Source: Bryobacterales bacterium
Lineage (GTDB): Bacteria; Acidobacteriota; Terriglobia; Bryobacterales; UBA6623
DNA: 48,379 bases
NCBI GenBank assembly: GCA_022823865.1
Contig: JAJEHF010000184.1
Coordinates: forward strand, 1 to 48,379
Direction: 5' to 3'
Shown one piece after another: positions 1 to 8,645 of the stretch. Made by a program: the position numbers and the translations under genes. Under the pieces are notes generated by a model. The model worked only from the letters and a program-made list of their open reading frames with translations, was not told where the DNA came from and ran no database searches. Within the stretch, counting starts at the first letter, position 1. The number at the start of each line of letters is the position of its first letter.

Positions 1-114
1 CAACTCGAGCCCGCCGCATGAGTTGTACGCTTCTCAACCCTCGATTCAGCTGCGCAATCTGGTCACAAATGCAACCCCTTCACCTCTTCAGCACCTACCC
101 TCCCGGGTCTGGCC

Positions 115-145
115 TTGACTGCCGACACGGAAGCTAGAATATATC
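115..145 (+). promoter_or_regulatory. Possible promoter for the DUF1800-DUF1501 pair
   Basis: TTGACT at 115-120 is a good -35 match. The -10 is unclear: AATATA at 138-143 gives 17-base spacing and TATATC at 140-145 gives 19. The AT-rich run here stands out against the surrounding GC-rich sequence. The gene start lies about 300 bases downstream, so this is only a candidate. Confidence 0.3.
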
Positions 146-152
146 AAATAGA

Positions 153-171
153 GATATCAATATTCGATATC
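153..171. repeat. AT-rich palindromic block, possible operator
   Basis: GATATC (153-158), AATATT (159-164), one C, then GATATC (166-171). Each hexamer is itself palindromic and the whole is nearly symmetric. It sits immediately downstream of the candidate promoter, where a repressor or nucleoid protein could bind. Function is inferred only from symmetry and position. Confidence 0.4.
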
Positions 172-441
172 CTCTAGGGCGGCTCCCTGTCAAGAGCTGG
201 CCCGTAGCATTCCCGAGGCAACCTGGCACGGATAGGCGCAGACGCCATTGGGGCACAGAGCCCCGCGGCCCGCATCGTGGAGGTGGACCTCGCTGGCGCT
301 CGCTGCGGTCGAGTGGCAGCGCATCGACCGACATGTGAACTGAACTCCAAGGGATCGACGAATTCATGTCCCCGAGCAGAGCTTTCGGCGGGACAGTTGG
401 GCTACGATTGGGCAGGCGGAAGTCCCCGTCAAGGGCTAAGT

Positions 442-2286
442 ATGGCGCGCATGCAGGGCAGCGATAGGTACTGGCGAGTCTGTGCGTCAATCGTTCGGAC
501 GAGCTTGGCAGGAAGTCTGTTGTGGATTCCCGCACTGGCGGGATCCGAGAACTTGCCAGCAACCAACTGGGTCGACGACCTGACCGCGATCAGCCAAGCC
601 GACTGGAGCTACGACCTGGCTGGCCACTTGGTGGAGCGAGCGGGCTTCGGCGGCACCCCGCAAGAAATCCAGGCAATCGCCGAAATGCCCGTGGCCGAAG
701 CGGTAGACCATGTCGTCAACTACGAGGCCATCGACGCCTCGGTGCTGGAGGACTTTGACGAGTCGAGCGTGTGGGATCCCGGGATGGATCCGTTCCCGCC
801 GAGCCGAGCGGAAGCGGTGCGGATCGCGCGGGCCGACGGGCGTGCCCTAGGCATGGACGTGCTGCCGCCGGGGTCGACCCGCCGGCTGCAGCCCGTGGTG
901 GACAAGTTCTTCTACGGCTTGCGCGCCAACGCTCTAGAAACGCGTCGCGTGGCGCTGTGGTGGGCGGATCGCATGGTGGCAACCCCACGCCCGCTAGAAG
1001 AGAAGATGACTCTGTTCTGGCATGGGCACTTCGCCACCTCGGAAACCAAGGTGCGCGACTATCGCAAGCTGCTGCTGCAGAACCGGACGCTGCGAGAGCA
1101 CGCCACCGGGAATTTCCGCGAACTGTTGATGGCGGTGATGCGCGATCCAGCAATGCTGGTGTACCTGGACAACGGCCAGAACATCAAGGACCACCCCAAC
1201 GAGAACTTTGGAAGGGAGTTGCTGGAACTCTTCACCATGGGCGTCGGAAACTACACCGAGGGCGACATCCGCGAAGCGTCCCGTGCGTTCACCGGCTGGA
1301 CGAATGACGCGCTCGAATTCCGATTCGACCAGGACAAGCACGACGACGGGACAAAGGAATTCTTGGGGCAGCGCGGTGCCTTCAACGGTGATGACATCGT
1401 CGATATTATCCTGGCCCAGCCCGTGACGGCGGAATTCGTCTCGTCGAAGATCTACCGCTTCTTCGTGCGGGACAGCCCGTCCGCAACCACCACGAACCGC
1501 CTAGCGCGGGTCTTCCGCGAAGCGGACTATGAACTCAAGCCGCTGCTCCGGGCAATCTTCCTGTCGCGGGACTTCTATAGCGCCCCGTCGGTGGCCACCC
1601 AGATCAAGAGCCCGGTCCAGCTCCTCGTTTCCACCTACCGCAAGCTGGGGCTCTCCCGGGCCCCGACGATTCCGGACTTCAACGCGCAGACGCGACGCTT
1701 GGGCCAGGCCCTGCTCTATCCCCCCAACGTGGCCGGCTGGTCCGGGGGGCGCACGTGGATCACGCCCGCGACCCTGCTCGAGCGGGGAAACGCGATGCGG
1801 GACGTGCTGTTCCCGCAGGATCCGAAGTCGTTCGGGCATCCAGAGCGACGCCTGCCAGGCATCTACGCGCGCGTGGCCCAGCGCCTGGAGCAGGGCATGA
1901 ACATCACCAACGCCACCCGCTCGGGGGATTCGGGCTCGAGCATGCTGGCCGACGCCGACGAGGAATACAACACGCGCTACGGGGGCTACCGCGGTTACGT
2001 GCTGGCGTACGAGCGGGTCAAGCTTGTACCGCGTCACCGGGCCGACTTCGAGCTCGCGGCAATCGTCCGAGAGTCCGGTGCGGCGACCGCGAGCGAGGCG
2101 GTCGACCATCTTGTGAGGCGCTTCTTGCGCACGCCGCTGGCGGCCGCGGACAGACAGGAGCTGGTCGACCTGCTGGCAGACCAGATCGGATCGCGGGAGC
2201 TGGGAGACAATCGGGCCGAGCTCGAAACGGCGCTTCGCAGCGTGCTGCACGTCGTGCTGTGCTCCCCGGAATACCAAATGGGGTAA
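442..2286 (+). CDS. DUF1800 domain-containing secreted protein
   Basis: A 614-residue protein of the DUF1800 family, a large helical family of unknown biochemical role, common in Acidobacteriota, Planctomycetes and Proteobacteria and usually encoded next to a DUF1501 protein. Family hallmarks are visible: a WHGHF segment near residue 194, the FGRELLELFTMGVGNYTEGD block near residue 253, and a NVAGWSGGRTWI segment near 430. I chose the ATG at 442 because it has AAGGG six bases upstream and gives a hydrophobic, signal-like stretch around residues 15-35; the frame stays open further upstream to about 277, but that extension does not look like protein. The DUF1501 gene follows after four bases, so the two are almost certainly one transcript and probably act together in the cell envelope. 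Substrate and reaction are unknown. Confidence 0.85.
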   Translation: MARMQGSDRYWRVCASIVRTSLAGSLLWIPALAGSENLPATNWVDDLTAISQADWSYDLAGHLVERAGFGGTPQEIQAIAEMPVAEAVDHVVNYEAIDASVLEDFDESSVWDPGMDPFPPSRAEAVRIARADGRALGMDVLPPGSTRRLQPVVDKFFYGLRANALETRRVALWWADRMVATPRPLEEKMTLFWHGHFATSETKVRDYRKLLLQNRTLREHATGNFRELLMAVMRDPAMLVYLDNGQNIKDHPNENFGRELLELFTMGVGNYTEGDIREASRAFTGWTNDALEFRFDQDKHDDGTKEFLGQRGAFNGDDIVDIILAQPVTAEFVSSKIYRFFVRDSPSATTTNRLARVFREADYELKPLLRAIFLSRDFYSAPSVATQIKSPVQLLVSTYRKLGLSRAPTIPDFNAQTRRLGQALLYPPNVAGWSGGRTWITPATLLERGNAMRDVLFPQDPKSFGHPERRLPGIYARVAQRLEQGMNITNATRSGDSGSSMLADADEEYNTRYGGYRGYVLAYERVKLVPRHRADFELAAIVRESGAATASEAVDHLVRRFLRTPLAAADRQELVDLLADQIGSRELGDNRAELETALRSVLHVVLCSPEYQMG

Positions 2287-2290
2287 TACC

Positions 2291-3547
2291 ATGAACCTGC
2301 GTCACTTATCCACGGAGCCGCGGCGGCGTGATTTCTTGCGACAGGGCCTGAACGGGCTTGGCGTCGGCCTCGGCCTGCCCGCCCTGCTCCGCTCGACATC
2401 CGATGCGCTCGCCGCGGACACGCTGGAAGGCAAGCCGGGATCGAATCCAGAACGGATTCTCGTCGTGGTGGAATTGACCGGCGGCAACGACGGCCTCAAC
2501 ACTGTGGTTCCGTATCGCGACGACGAGTACTACCGAGTGCGCCCGCAGATCGGGATTCGCAAGAGTGATGCCATCGAGATCAGCGACGAGGCGGGGTTCC
2601 ACCCGTCTTTGGTGGGCTTCGAGAGGCTCTACAAGGACGGCAAGCTGGCTGTGGTCGAAGGATGCGGCTATCCCGATCCGAGCCTGTCCCACTTCTCGTC
2701 CATGAGCTTCTGGCACACCGGCGTGCCGAACGGCGGCGAGACGCTGGGGTGGGTCGGGCGATTCGCGGATGCCTACTCGGCCCCCGGGACACGCAACGCG
2801 ATCGTGAATATCGGAAGCTCGCAATCGCTGGCGGTACGAGGCAGGCTACACCCACCGCTGGTCTTCGCCGAGCCCTCGCAGCTGCGGCGCATCGGATCGG
2901 ACACGGAAAAGCGCTCGATCGCGGCCTTCGATCTCAATGCTGAATCGCAGAATCCGACACTGGCATTCCTGCGCTCGGTCGCACGCAACGCAGCGGACAG
3001 CGGGGCACTGGTGCGCGACGCCTGGAGTTCGTACCGCACGCCGGTCGATTACGGTATCGCTGGGGGGCTTTCTAGCGATCTGCGCAAGGTGGCGGCTCTG
3101 ATCGCTGCCGGACTGCCGACACAGGTGTATTACGTGGCCTACCGCGGCAACTCCTTTGACACGCACGTGCACCAGGCCGACCTGCACAGCCGGCTGCTGA
3201 TGTACACGGCCGACGCGATCCGGGGATTCATGCTGGACATGGGCCGCATCGGGCGCTCGGCCGATGTCTCCATGATGGTCTTCACCGAGTTTGGACGGCG
3301 CATCGAGGAAAACGCCAGCGAGGGCACGGACCATGGCACCGCCGGGCCGATGTTCTTGGTCGGCGAAAACGTCAAGGGCGGGTTCTACGGCACCACGCCG
3401 AGCCTGACCGACACCGATGCCGGTAATCTGAAAATGACCACGGACTTCCGGCGGGTCTACGCATCGATGATCGGAGAGTGGATGGGGCATGCGGACACGC
3501 GTTCGATCCTAAAGGGGGAGTTCGAGCCGCTCGGCGCGTTCGCCTAG
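2291..3547 (+). CDS. DUF1501 domain-containing Tat-exported protein
   Basis: A 418-residue DUF1501 protein, a family placed in the alkaline-phosphatase/sulfatase fold superfamily but without an established activity. The N-terminus carries a twin-arginine signal (RRDFLRQG, residues 12-19, followed by a hydrophobic segment to about residue 40), so export in folded form is expected. The body shows the family's usual features: an early VVVELTGGNDGLNTVVPY segment, a central FDTHVHQ segment, a VFTEFGRR segment, and a late GTDHGTAGPM segment carrying a metal-ligand-like Asp and His. It starts four bases after the DUF1800 gene, a partnership seen in many genomes. A perfect seven-pair GC hairpin 19 bases after the stop (3566-3586) probably ends the transcript. 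Confidence 0.88.
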   Translation: MNLRHLSTEPRRRDFLRQGLNGLGVGLGLPALLRSTSDALAADTLEGKPGSNPERILVVVELTGGNDGLNTVVPYRDDEYYRVRPQIGIRKSDAIEISDEAGFHPSLVGFERLYKDGKLAVVEGCGYPDPSLSHFSSMSFWHTGVPNGGETLGWVGRFADAYSAPGTRNAIVNIGSSQSLAVRGRLHPPLVFAEPSQLRRIGSDTEKRSIAAFDLNAESQNPTLAFLRSVARNAADSGALVRDAWSSYRTPVDYGIAGGLSSDLRKVAALIAAGLPTQVYYVAYRGNSFDTHVHQADLHSRLLMYTADAIRGFMLDMGRIGRSADVSMMVFTEFGRRIEENASEGTDHGTAGPMFLVGENVKGGFYGTTPSLTDTDAGNLKMTTDFRRVYASMIGEWMGHADTRSILKGEFEPLGAFA

Positions 3548-3565
3548 TCTTGGGCGAGGCCACTT

Positions 3566-3586
3566 GGCCCGGTCTGCTCCCGGGCC
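3566..3586 (+). terminator. GC-rich hairpin after the DUF1501 gene
   Basis: GGCCCGG and CCGGGCC pair perfectly over a seven-base loop, 19 bases past the DUF1501 stop. No T-run follows, so this is a hairpin candidate rather than a textbook intrinsic terminator. Confidence 0.4.
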
Positions 3587-3743
3587 TGCGTTCGGACGGA
3601 CGGTCACCGGCTTGCTGTCCTTGACGGCTCTGTATCGCACCGAGCGACGACACGGCTAGCAACGGGGGTATTCGCTAACATGTCACTAGCCGCCTGGGAC
3701 AGGCTCTTGTAGTTGCATATCGTCCTTGGCTGGTTTCTCTGCA

Positions 3744-4994
3744 ATGCAAATCGAGAAGTACACCTTTGGAGTCGGCGACCGATTCGCTCACCAGGCACGT
3801 CCGCAGCTGCGGGCCTGCATGCTGGCCGCGGAGCAAGGCGTGGAGGTGATCCCGACCTGGAACAAGTCCCACCGCGAGCACCTCACGGTCGGCACCGCCC
3901 CCCCCAGCGTGCGGGCCGCAGCGGACGAGGCCGTCCGCGAACTGGGCTGGAACAAGGCCTACTACGTCGATGCCGACCATATCAACCTCGACACGGTCGA
4001 TGGCTACCTTGACACGAGCGACTTCTTCACGCTCGACGTTGCGTATGCCATTGGCAAGCCCGCCGGCGCGGCGGCAGTCGATGCCTTGATCGGCGCCCAT
4101 CCAGAACTGGTTGGCAAGATCGAAATCGAGGGCATCGACGAGGCCTTCGAAACTACCAAGGAAAGCGTCGAGCGCACCGCCGCGCAGTTCTTGTTCGCGG
4201 TGCAAGAAGCGGGTCGAATCTACAGGCACATCGAGTCCTCCAAGGGCAGCGGGAACTTCATCACCGAGGTCTCGATGGACGAGACGGACAATCCACAGAC
4301 TCCCGCCGAACTGTTGGTCATCCTCGCAGCCATCGCCGACGAGGGCATCCCGATCCAGACCATCGCACCGAAATTCACGGGCCGCTTCAACAAGGGCGTG
4401 GACTATGTCGGCGACACCCACCAATTCAACAAGGAGTTCTCCGACGACGTGGCGGTCATCCGCCACGCTGTGCGAGAGTACGGCCTGCCCGCGGGCCTGA
4501 AGCTGAGCGTCCACTCAGGCTCGGACAAGTTCTCGATCTATGACGCCGTCCGCAACGGCACCCGCAAGTTCGGGGCGGGCGTCCACGTCAAGACTGCGGG
4601 CACCAACTGGCTCGAAGAACTGATCGGCCTTGCCGAGGCCGGCGGCGAGGGCTTGGCGCTGGCCAAGGACGTCTATTCCGCGGCATTCGCGGCGCGCGAG
4701 GCGCTGTGCGCCCCGTATGCGGCTGTCATCGATATCGACGCGAGCAGACTTCCGGCACCGGCGGAGGTCGCGGGCTGGGATGCAGCCCAGTACACCTCGG
4801 CGCTGCGGCACGACCAGAATTGCCCGCAATTCAACTTGCACGTGCGACAGCTCCTTCACGTGGGCTACAAGATCGCGGCCAAGATGGGCGATCGTTATCT
4901 CGGCATGCTCGGTGAGTGCGAGGAGACGATCTCCAAGAACGTGACCGAGAATCTCTACGAGAGGCACATCAAGCCGCTGTTCCTCGCGCCCTGA
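3744..4994 (+). CDS. uxaE: Tagaturonate epimerase (UxaE family)
   Basis: A 416-residue protein I recognise as the UxaE/TM0440-like family. The characterised Thermotoga enzyme is a metal-dependent epimerase that interconverts D-tagaturonate and D-fructuronate in hexuronate breakdown, letting galacturonate enter the glucuronate branch. Visible family-like segments include the N-terminal KYTFGVGDRFAHQ, a TIAPKFTGRFNKGVDYVGD block near residue 210, a LSVHSGSDKFSIY block, and a C-terminal LHVGYKIAAKMGDRYL. The open frame extends upstream to a TTG at 3726, but the ATG at 3744 starts directly at the conserved region; neither has a strong ribosome-binding site. UxaC, the enzyme that makes tagaturonate from galacturonate, lies 5.5 kb downstream at 10528, which supports the call. 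Substrate could still be a different ketouronate. Confidence 0.8.
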   Translation: MQIEKYTFGVGDRFAHQARPQLRACMLAAEQGVEVIPTWNKSHREHLTVGTAPPSVRAAADEAVRELGWNKAYYVDADHINLDTVDGYLDTSDFFTLDVAYAIGKPAGAAAVDALIGAHPELVGKIEIEGIDEAFETTKESVERTAAQFLFAVQEAGRIYRHIESSKGSGNFITEVSMDETDNPQTPAELLVILAAIADEGIPIQTIAPKFTGRFNKGVDYVGDTHQFNKEFSDDVAVIRHAVREYGLPAGLKLSVHSGSDKFSIYDAVRNGTRKFGAGVHVKTAGTNWLEELIGLAEAGGEGLALAKDVYSAAFAAREALCAPYAAVIDIDASRLPAPAEVAGWDAAQYTSALRHDQNCPQFNLHVRQLLHVGYKIAAKMGDRYLGMLGECEETISKNVTENLYERHIKPLFLAP

Positions 4995-5034
4995 CCGCTC
5001 GAAGCCAAGATTCCGCACCGACCGGGAGATCCCA

Positions 5035-5859
5035 GTGCCGACAGACGCGATCGGAACGAACGAGCAGTTCCAAAACACCAGCCCGCTGCTCGCACCGCAC
5101 GAGCCGCAGCCCTATCGGATTGCGAACGCCAACGGGCGGGCACCGCTGCTGTTCACCTGCGACCACGCGTCGTGCGCTGTGCCGCAAAGCCTCGACAGCC
5201 TAGGCCTGCAAGCAAGCGACCTGCAGCGCCACATCGGCTGGGACCGCGGCGCGGCCGAGGCAACCGTCCGGCTTTCGAAGCGCTTCGACGCGCCGGCGAT
5301 CATGACGCGCTATTCGAGACTCGTGATCGATTGCAACCGCGCACCGCGCACCGCGGCCTCGATCCCTGAGACGAGCGACGGCACGACGATCCCGGGCAAC
5401 CAAGGCCTGTCGCAGTCGGAGGCGGCAAGGCGCGAAGACGCACTGTTCAAGCCCTATCACGCCGCGATCGCCGAGCTGCTGCAAAAGATGCGCGAGGGCG
5501 GAGCGACACCGATCTACATCGCCATGCATACGTTCACTCCAAGGATGAACGGCTTCAAGCGCCCGTGGCACTTCGGCGTCCTTTGGGATCGAGACACCGC
5601 TCTGGCCAAACAGCTGATTGCCGAGCTGGAGCGCAATCCCGGCATGGTGGTCGGTAACAACGAGCCCTACTCGGCCAAGGGAAAGTTCGACTTCTCCCGG
5701 ATGCACCACGCCTCAACTGGCGGACTGCCTTACGCCTTGGTCGAGATCCGCGAGGACTTGCTAGCCAGTCCACGCAGGATCACATATTTTTCCAACATGC
5801 TGGGCGATGCCCTGGAGCGGGCCCTCGACGCTGCCCGGTGCCATTGGCGGGTGCCCTAG
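5035..5859 (+). CDS. N-formylglutamate amidohydrolase family protein
   Basis: A 274-residue member of the N-formylglutamate amidohydrolase superfamily (COG3931-like), zinc-dependent hydrolases acting on N-acyl-glutamate or related amides. Conserved segments: TCDHAS (residues 41-46), HIGWD (66-70), YSRLVIDCNR (93-102), SDGTTIPGN (114-122), MHTFTPRMNG (164 on) and RPWHFGVLWD; the His and Asp residues in these are the likely metal and catalytic set. The GTG start at 5035 is chosen because GGGAG lies six bases upstream. The stop codon overlaps the start of the following carboxylate-amine ligase by one base (TAGTG), so the two are translationally coupled. This hints that the hydrolase acts on, or recycles, the ligase's product. 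No histidine-utilisation genes are nearby, so a role in histidine breakdown is unlikely. Confidence 0.82.
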   Translation: MPTDAIGTNEQFQNTSPLLAPHEPQPYRIANANGRAPLLFTCDHASCAVPQSLDSLGLQASDLQRHIGWDRGAAEATVRLSKRFDAPAIMTRYSRLVIDCNRAPRTAASIPETSDGTTIPGNQGLSQSEAARREDALFKPYHAAIAELLQKMREGGATPIYIAMHTFTPRMNGFKRPWHFGVLWDRDTALAKQLIAELERNPGMVVGNNEPYSAKGKFDFSRMHHASTGGLPYALVEIREDLLASPRRITYFSNMLGDALERALDAARCHWRVP

Positions 5860-6995
5860 TGCCGCTGCCCGAGCCGAGCTTCAGTATCGGAATCGAAGAG
5901 GAGTACCTGCTCGTCAACCGCGAGTCCCGCGATCTGGTCGACGAGCCGCCGGCCGCGCTCGTCGAGGCATTCGAGACCCACCTGAAGGGCCACTTCAGCA
6001 CGGAGATGCTGCGCACTCAGGTGGAGGTGGGCACCTCGATCTGCCAGACGATCGCGGAGGTCCGCGAGGAGGTCACGCGCCTGCGACGCACCGTGGCAGA
6101 CCTGTCCGCGGAGCACGGCCTGGCCCCGATCGCCGCATCCACCCATCCGTTTGCCCGCTGGAAGGACCAAAAACGCACGGACAAGGAACGTTACCACGTG
6201 CTCCAGCAGGACATGCAGCTGGTCGCTGACAGGCTGCTGATCTGCGGCATGCACGTGCATGTCGGCATTGAGGACAACAATCTCCGGATAGACACGCTCA
6301 ACCAGATCGCGTATTTCCTGCCGCACCTGCTCGCTCTGAGCACATCGTCCCCGTTTTGGGAGGGCACGGACACCGGACTGCGCGCCTACCGCCTGTGCGT
6401 ATTCGACGAGCTTCCGCGCACCGGACTGCCCGAACGGTTCGAGAGCTACGGGGAGTATCGCCGGGCGGTCGATCTGATGATCTCGGCGGGCCTGCTGGAA
6501 GACGCAACCAAGATCTGGTGGGACGTCAGGCCTAGCGCACGATTCCCCACCCTGGAAATGCGCATCACGGATGTCTGCACACGGGTCGAAGACGCGATCT
6601 GCTGCGCGGCCTACTACCGCTGCCTGTGCCGCATGCTGTATCGCTTGCGGCGCGACAACCAGCGCTGGCGGGTCTACGCGCGCATGCTGGTCGATGAGAA
6701 CCGCTGGCGAGCGCAACGCTATGGAGTGGATCGGGGCATGGTCGACTTCGGCCGCGGCGAGATCGCACCCTTCGCGGACCTGATGGAAGAGCTGATCGTG
6801 ATCCTGCACGACGATTCCGAGTACTTCGACTGTGTCCGGGAGATCGAGCATGCCCGCACGATCATTTCGAGAGGCACCAGCTCGCACCAACAACTCGAGA
6901 CCTACCGGCAGGCGGTCGACTCCGGCGCTACCCACGAAGAGGCGCTCGCACGGGTGGTGGATTGGCTGATCGACGCCACCGTGGAGGGTCTCTAA
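5859..6995 (+). CDS. Carboxylate-amine ligase, GCS2/YbdK type
   Basis: A 378-residue member of the glutamate-cysteine ligase 2 (COG2170, YbdK) family: ATP-dependent ligases joining a carboxylate, often glutamate, to an amine. Visible motifs: FSIGIEEEYLLV at residues 8-19 with the acidic metal-binding triplet, TQVEVGTSICQT near 54, GMHVHVGI near 128, and LEMRITDVCTRVEDA near 225. Length matches the family. I take the GTG at 5859 overlapping the previous stop by one base; an in-frame GTG at 5838 would add seven residues. The weak in vitro glutamate-cysteine ligase activity of YbdK does not prove the cellular substrate. Coupling to an N-formylglutamate amidohydrolase homologue suggests a made-and-hydrolysed gamma-glutamyl compound rather than glutathione; no glutathione synthetase is present here. 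Confidence 0.83.
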   Translation: MPLPEPSFSIGIEEEYLLVNRESRDLVDEPPAALVEAFETHLKGHFSTEMLRTQVEVGTSICQTIAEVREEVTRLRRTVADLSAEHGLAPIAASTHPFARWKDQKRTDKERYHVLQQDMQLVADRLLICGMHVHVGIEDNNLRIDTLNQIAYFLPHLLALSTSSPFWEGTDTGLRAYRLCVFDELPRTGLPERFESYGEYRRAVDLMISAGLLEDATKIWWDVRPSARFPTLEMRITDVCTRVEDAICCAAYYRCLCRMLYRLRRDNQRWRVYARMLVDENRWRAQRYGVDRGMVDFGRGEIAPFADLMEELIVILHDDSEYFDCVREIEHARTIISRGTSSHQQLETYRQAVDSGATHEEALARVVDWLIDATVEGL

Positions 6996-7190
6996 GGCGA
7001 ATCCCGGCGTACCGAGCCTGCTGTTCAGGTCCCGCTGGCAGACGATTGACCGGCTCTGTGCGAGCGGCCGAACGATTCAGGATTTACGAGTTGCTGTTAA
7101 CCCATCGTTCGGAAACGCTGTTTTTCTGAGTGAGGAACGCATCAGGCCACCGTTGGCCTCAGCCAGCGTTCCCAAGGAGACTCGAAAGCG

Positions 7191-7667
7191 ATGCCGATCG
7201 GATCCATCTTGATCCCAATTGCCTTTTTTGCCATGATCGTCGCGATCGTTTGGCTAGGCACTGTCACGCGGAGCCGGGACACTGACCGCAGAGCCGAACT
7301 GATCCGGCAGCTCATCGACAAATTCTCGACCGGGGAAGCATTCGCCGAAGCCATGCAAAGCCCGGAAGGCTCAAAGCTCGCAGACGCGCTGTCACTGTCG
7401 CGCGACCGGCCGCAGCGCGCGTGGGTTGGCCTGTTCGTGCCCGGATCGATCCTGACCGCCCTCGGGCTCGGATTCGTCATGCTGTCGCTGACTATGGGCG
7501 ACGTCTATAGAATCCCAGCAGTGGTCATAGGCTCGGTAGGCATTGCCCTGCTGGTGTCCAGCTATGTGGCTTGGCGCGCCGACCACGACGATTCAGACCA
7601 GAGTGCCAACGAGAACGAAGATGACGCTCCACCTCGATCCACTGTTTCTGGCCCGGATGCCCTATAG
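7191..7667 (+). CDS. Small membrane protein upstream of sigma factor
   Basis: A 158-residue protein with three predicted membrane segments: residues 4-23, about 80-102 and about 106-127. The loop between the first two is polar and charged and probably cytoplasmic, and the tail after 127 is rich in Asp, Glu, Asn and Ser. A good AAGGAG ribosome-binding site lies just before the ATG. I do not recognise the family with certainty; the layout resembles small two- to three-helix proteins often found beside ECF sigma factors (for example the DUF6249 type). The sigma gene follows after 29 bases, so the three genes at 7191-8580 are likely one operon and this protein may take part in sensing or controlling the sigma factor. 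Confidence 0.65.
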   Translation: MPIGSILIPIAFFAMIVAIVWLGTVTRSRDTDRRAELIRQLIDKFSTGEAFAEAMQSPEGSKLADALSLSRDRPQRAWVGLFVPGSILTALGLGFVMLSLTMGDVYRIPAVVIGSVGIALLVSSYVAWRADHDDSDQSANENEDDAPPRSTVSGPDAL

Positions 7668-7696
7668 CCTGAAGCTGGCCACGGGACACGGGTTCG

Positions 7697-8209
7697 ATGC
7701 CGCGGGAGGAGTCCGATGTCGCGGATTTTGAGCAGTTCTATGCGGCCACTGCCCCCTCGATCCGGGCCTACTTGCTGCGGCACTGTGGAGACCGCAGTTC
7801 GATCGACGACCTGTTCCAGACAACCTACAGCAAGTTCTTGGGAAGTCGCATGGCCAAGACCCCGCACGCGGTTGAAGCAAAGGCGTACCTTTACCGGATC
7901 GCATCAAACGTCATCGCCGACCACGGCCGCGCATTGCAACGGGCAGCACGTTTCGAAGCGTCTGTCGCGGAACCCACCGTGCGAACACCAAGCACGACAG
8001 CGTTGGAGAGCCTCGAGCTACGTGAGGCACTCGCCAATCTCTCGACACGCGAACAACAGCTGCTCTGGCTCATCTATGCGGAGGGCTTCTCGCACAAGGA
8101 GGTTGCCCGTATCATGAAGCTCAGCCAAGCCAGCGTGCGAGTGCTCGCCTTTCGCGCCCGCAAGAAGCTTGAGCGTATTCTGAACCCAAGCGAGGCCACC
8201 AACTCATGA
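7697..8209 (+). CDS. RNA polymerase ECF-type sigma factor
   Basis: A 170-residue sigma-70-family factor. Region 2 spans about residues 10-82 (with IDDLFQTTYSKFL and AYLYRIASNVIADHGR typical of core binding and -10 recognition) and region 4 about 104-160 (LSTREQQLLWLIYAEGFSH, then a helix-turn-helix with SQASVRVLAFRARKKLER for the -35 element). It directs RNA polymerase to a small regulon, usually an envelope or stress response. The ATG at 7697 gives a typical ECF N-terminus. The stop overlaps the next gene's start (ATGA at 8206-8209), so the small membrane protein downstream is made in step with it and is the best candidate anti-sigma factor, although it shows no zinc-finger or RskA-like motif. 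Confidence 0.9.
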   Translation: MPREESDVADFEQFYAATAPSIRAYLLRHCGDRSSIDDLFQTTYSKFLGSRMAKTPHAVEAKAYLYRIASNVIADHGRALQRAARFEASVAEPTVRTPSTTALESLELREALANLSTREQQLLWLIYAEGFSHKEVARIMKLSQASVRVLAFRARKKLERILNPSEATNS

Positions 8210-8580
8210 GAGGCGTTGGCAGCAAGAGCACTCCGCAGGTAGCTTCTGGGGACGCTGTGCGCGATGGACTCCGCCAAGCGTTCTCACGGGAGGTCCAGGC
8301 GCAGAGAGATCAAGTCCCGAGTGCCCGGTCGGTCCTGCTGGTGGCTCGGTTCGAAGCGCAGGTCCGGCGGCGAACGCGGGCAGACGCACTCTTGGCTTGG
8401 ATGCGTCCGCTACTGCTCAGCGCACTCGCCGGGCTACTGGCCATCTGGTGGGATCGCATTGCGACCGCACCACTAGACGTAGCCCTGGCAACCGAGCCAT
8501 GGGTGCAAGCCATCGGACTTGCTGCGCTATTGTTTGCGATGGCGCTCGGCTGGACTCGAGTACTGTTTCGGGCAGGTTGA
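8206..8580 (+). CDS. Small membrane protein, possible anti-sigma factor
   Basis: A 124-residue protein whose ATG overlaps the sigma factor stop (ATGA), a strong sign of coupled translation. The first 60 residues are hydrophilic and basic, including the helical stretch SARSVLLVARFEAQVRRR; two membrane helices follow at about 67-85 and 96-118. A cytoplasmic N-terminal segment followed by membrane helices is the general layout of a membrane anti-sigma factor, but there is no HxxxCxxC zinc-binding motif and no recognised anti-sigma domain, so the role comes from position alone. A small hairpin at 8589-8602 separates it from the convergent AbiE genes. Confidence 0.6.
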   Translation: MRGVGSKSTPQVASGDAVRDGLRQAFSREVQAQRDQVPSARSVLLVARFEAQVRRRTRADALLAWMRPLLLSALAGLLAIWWDRIATAPLDVALATEPWVQAIGLAALLFAMALGWTRVLFRAG

Positions 8581-8588
8581 CCAATCGC

Positions 8589-8602
8589 GCAGCCTCGGCT
8601 GC
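8589..8602. terminator. Hairpin between convergent sigma operon and AbiE genes
   Basis: GCAGC and GCTGC pair over a CTCG tetraloop. It lies nine bases after the stop of the small membrane protein and 43 bases after the AbiEii stop on the other strand. No T-run on either side, so the call is weak. Confidence 0.25.
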
Positions 8603-8645
8603 ACCAAGAGCTTCCGGCCCTGTACTGCAACGCCCAGACCAAGAT

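Larger units (their letters stand above)
1..441. other. Non-coding stretch upstream of the DUF1800 gene
   Basis: No gene is supported here; the open frames that cross it have no recognisable protein. It holds a possible promoter (TTGACT near 115), an AT-rich palindromic block at 153-171, and a small perfect hairpin at 250-264 (GGGGC, five-base loop, GCCCC). If transcription starts just after 145, the DUF1800 message would carry a leader of almost 300 bases. I cannot tell whether that leader is regulatory or simply old intergenic sequence. Confidence 0.5.

Noticed and set aside
134..562. Minus-strand open frame of 142 codons across the leader
   Set aside because: Its composition is that of a shadow of the DUF1800 gene region, with no recognisable domain and no ribosome-binding site.
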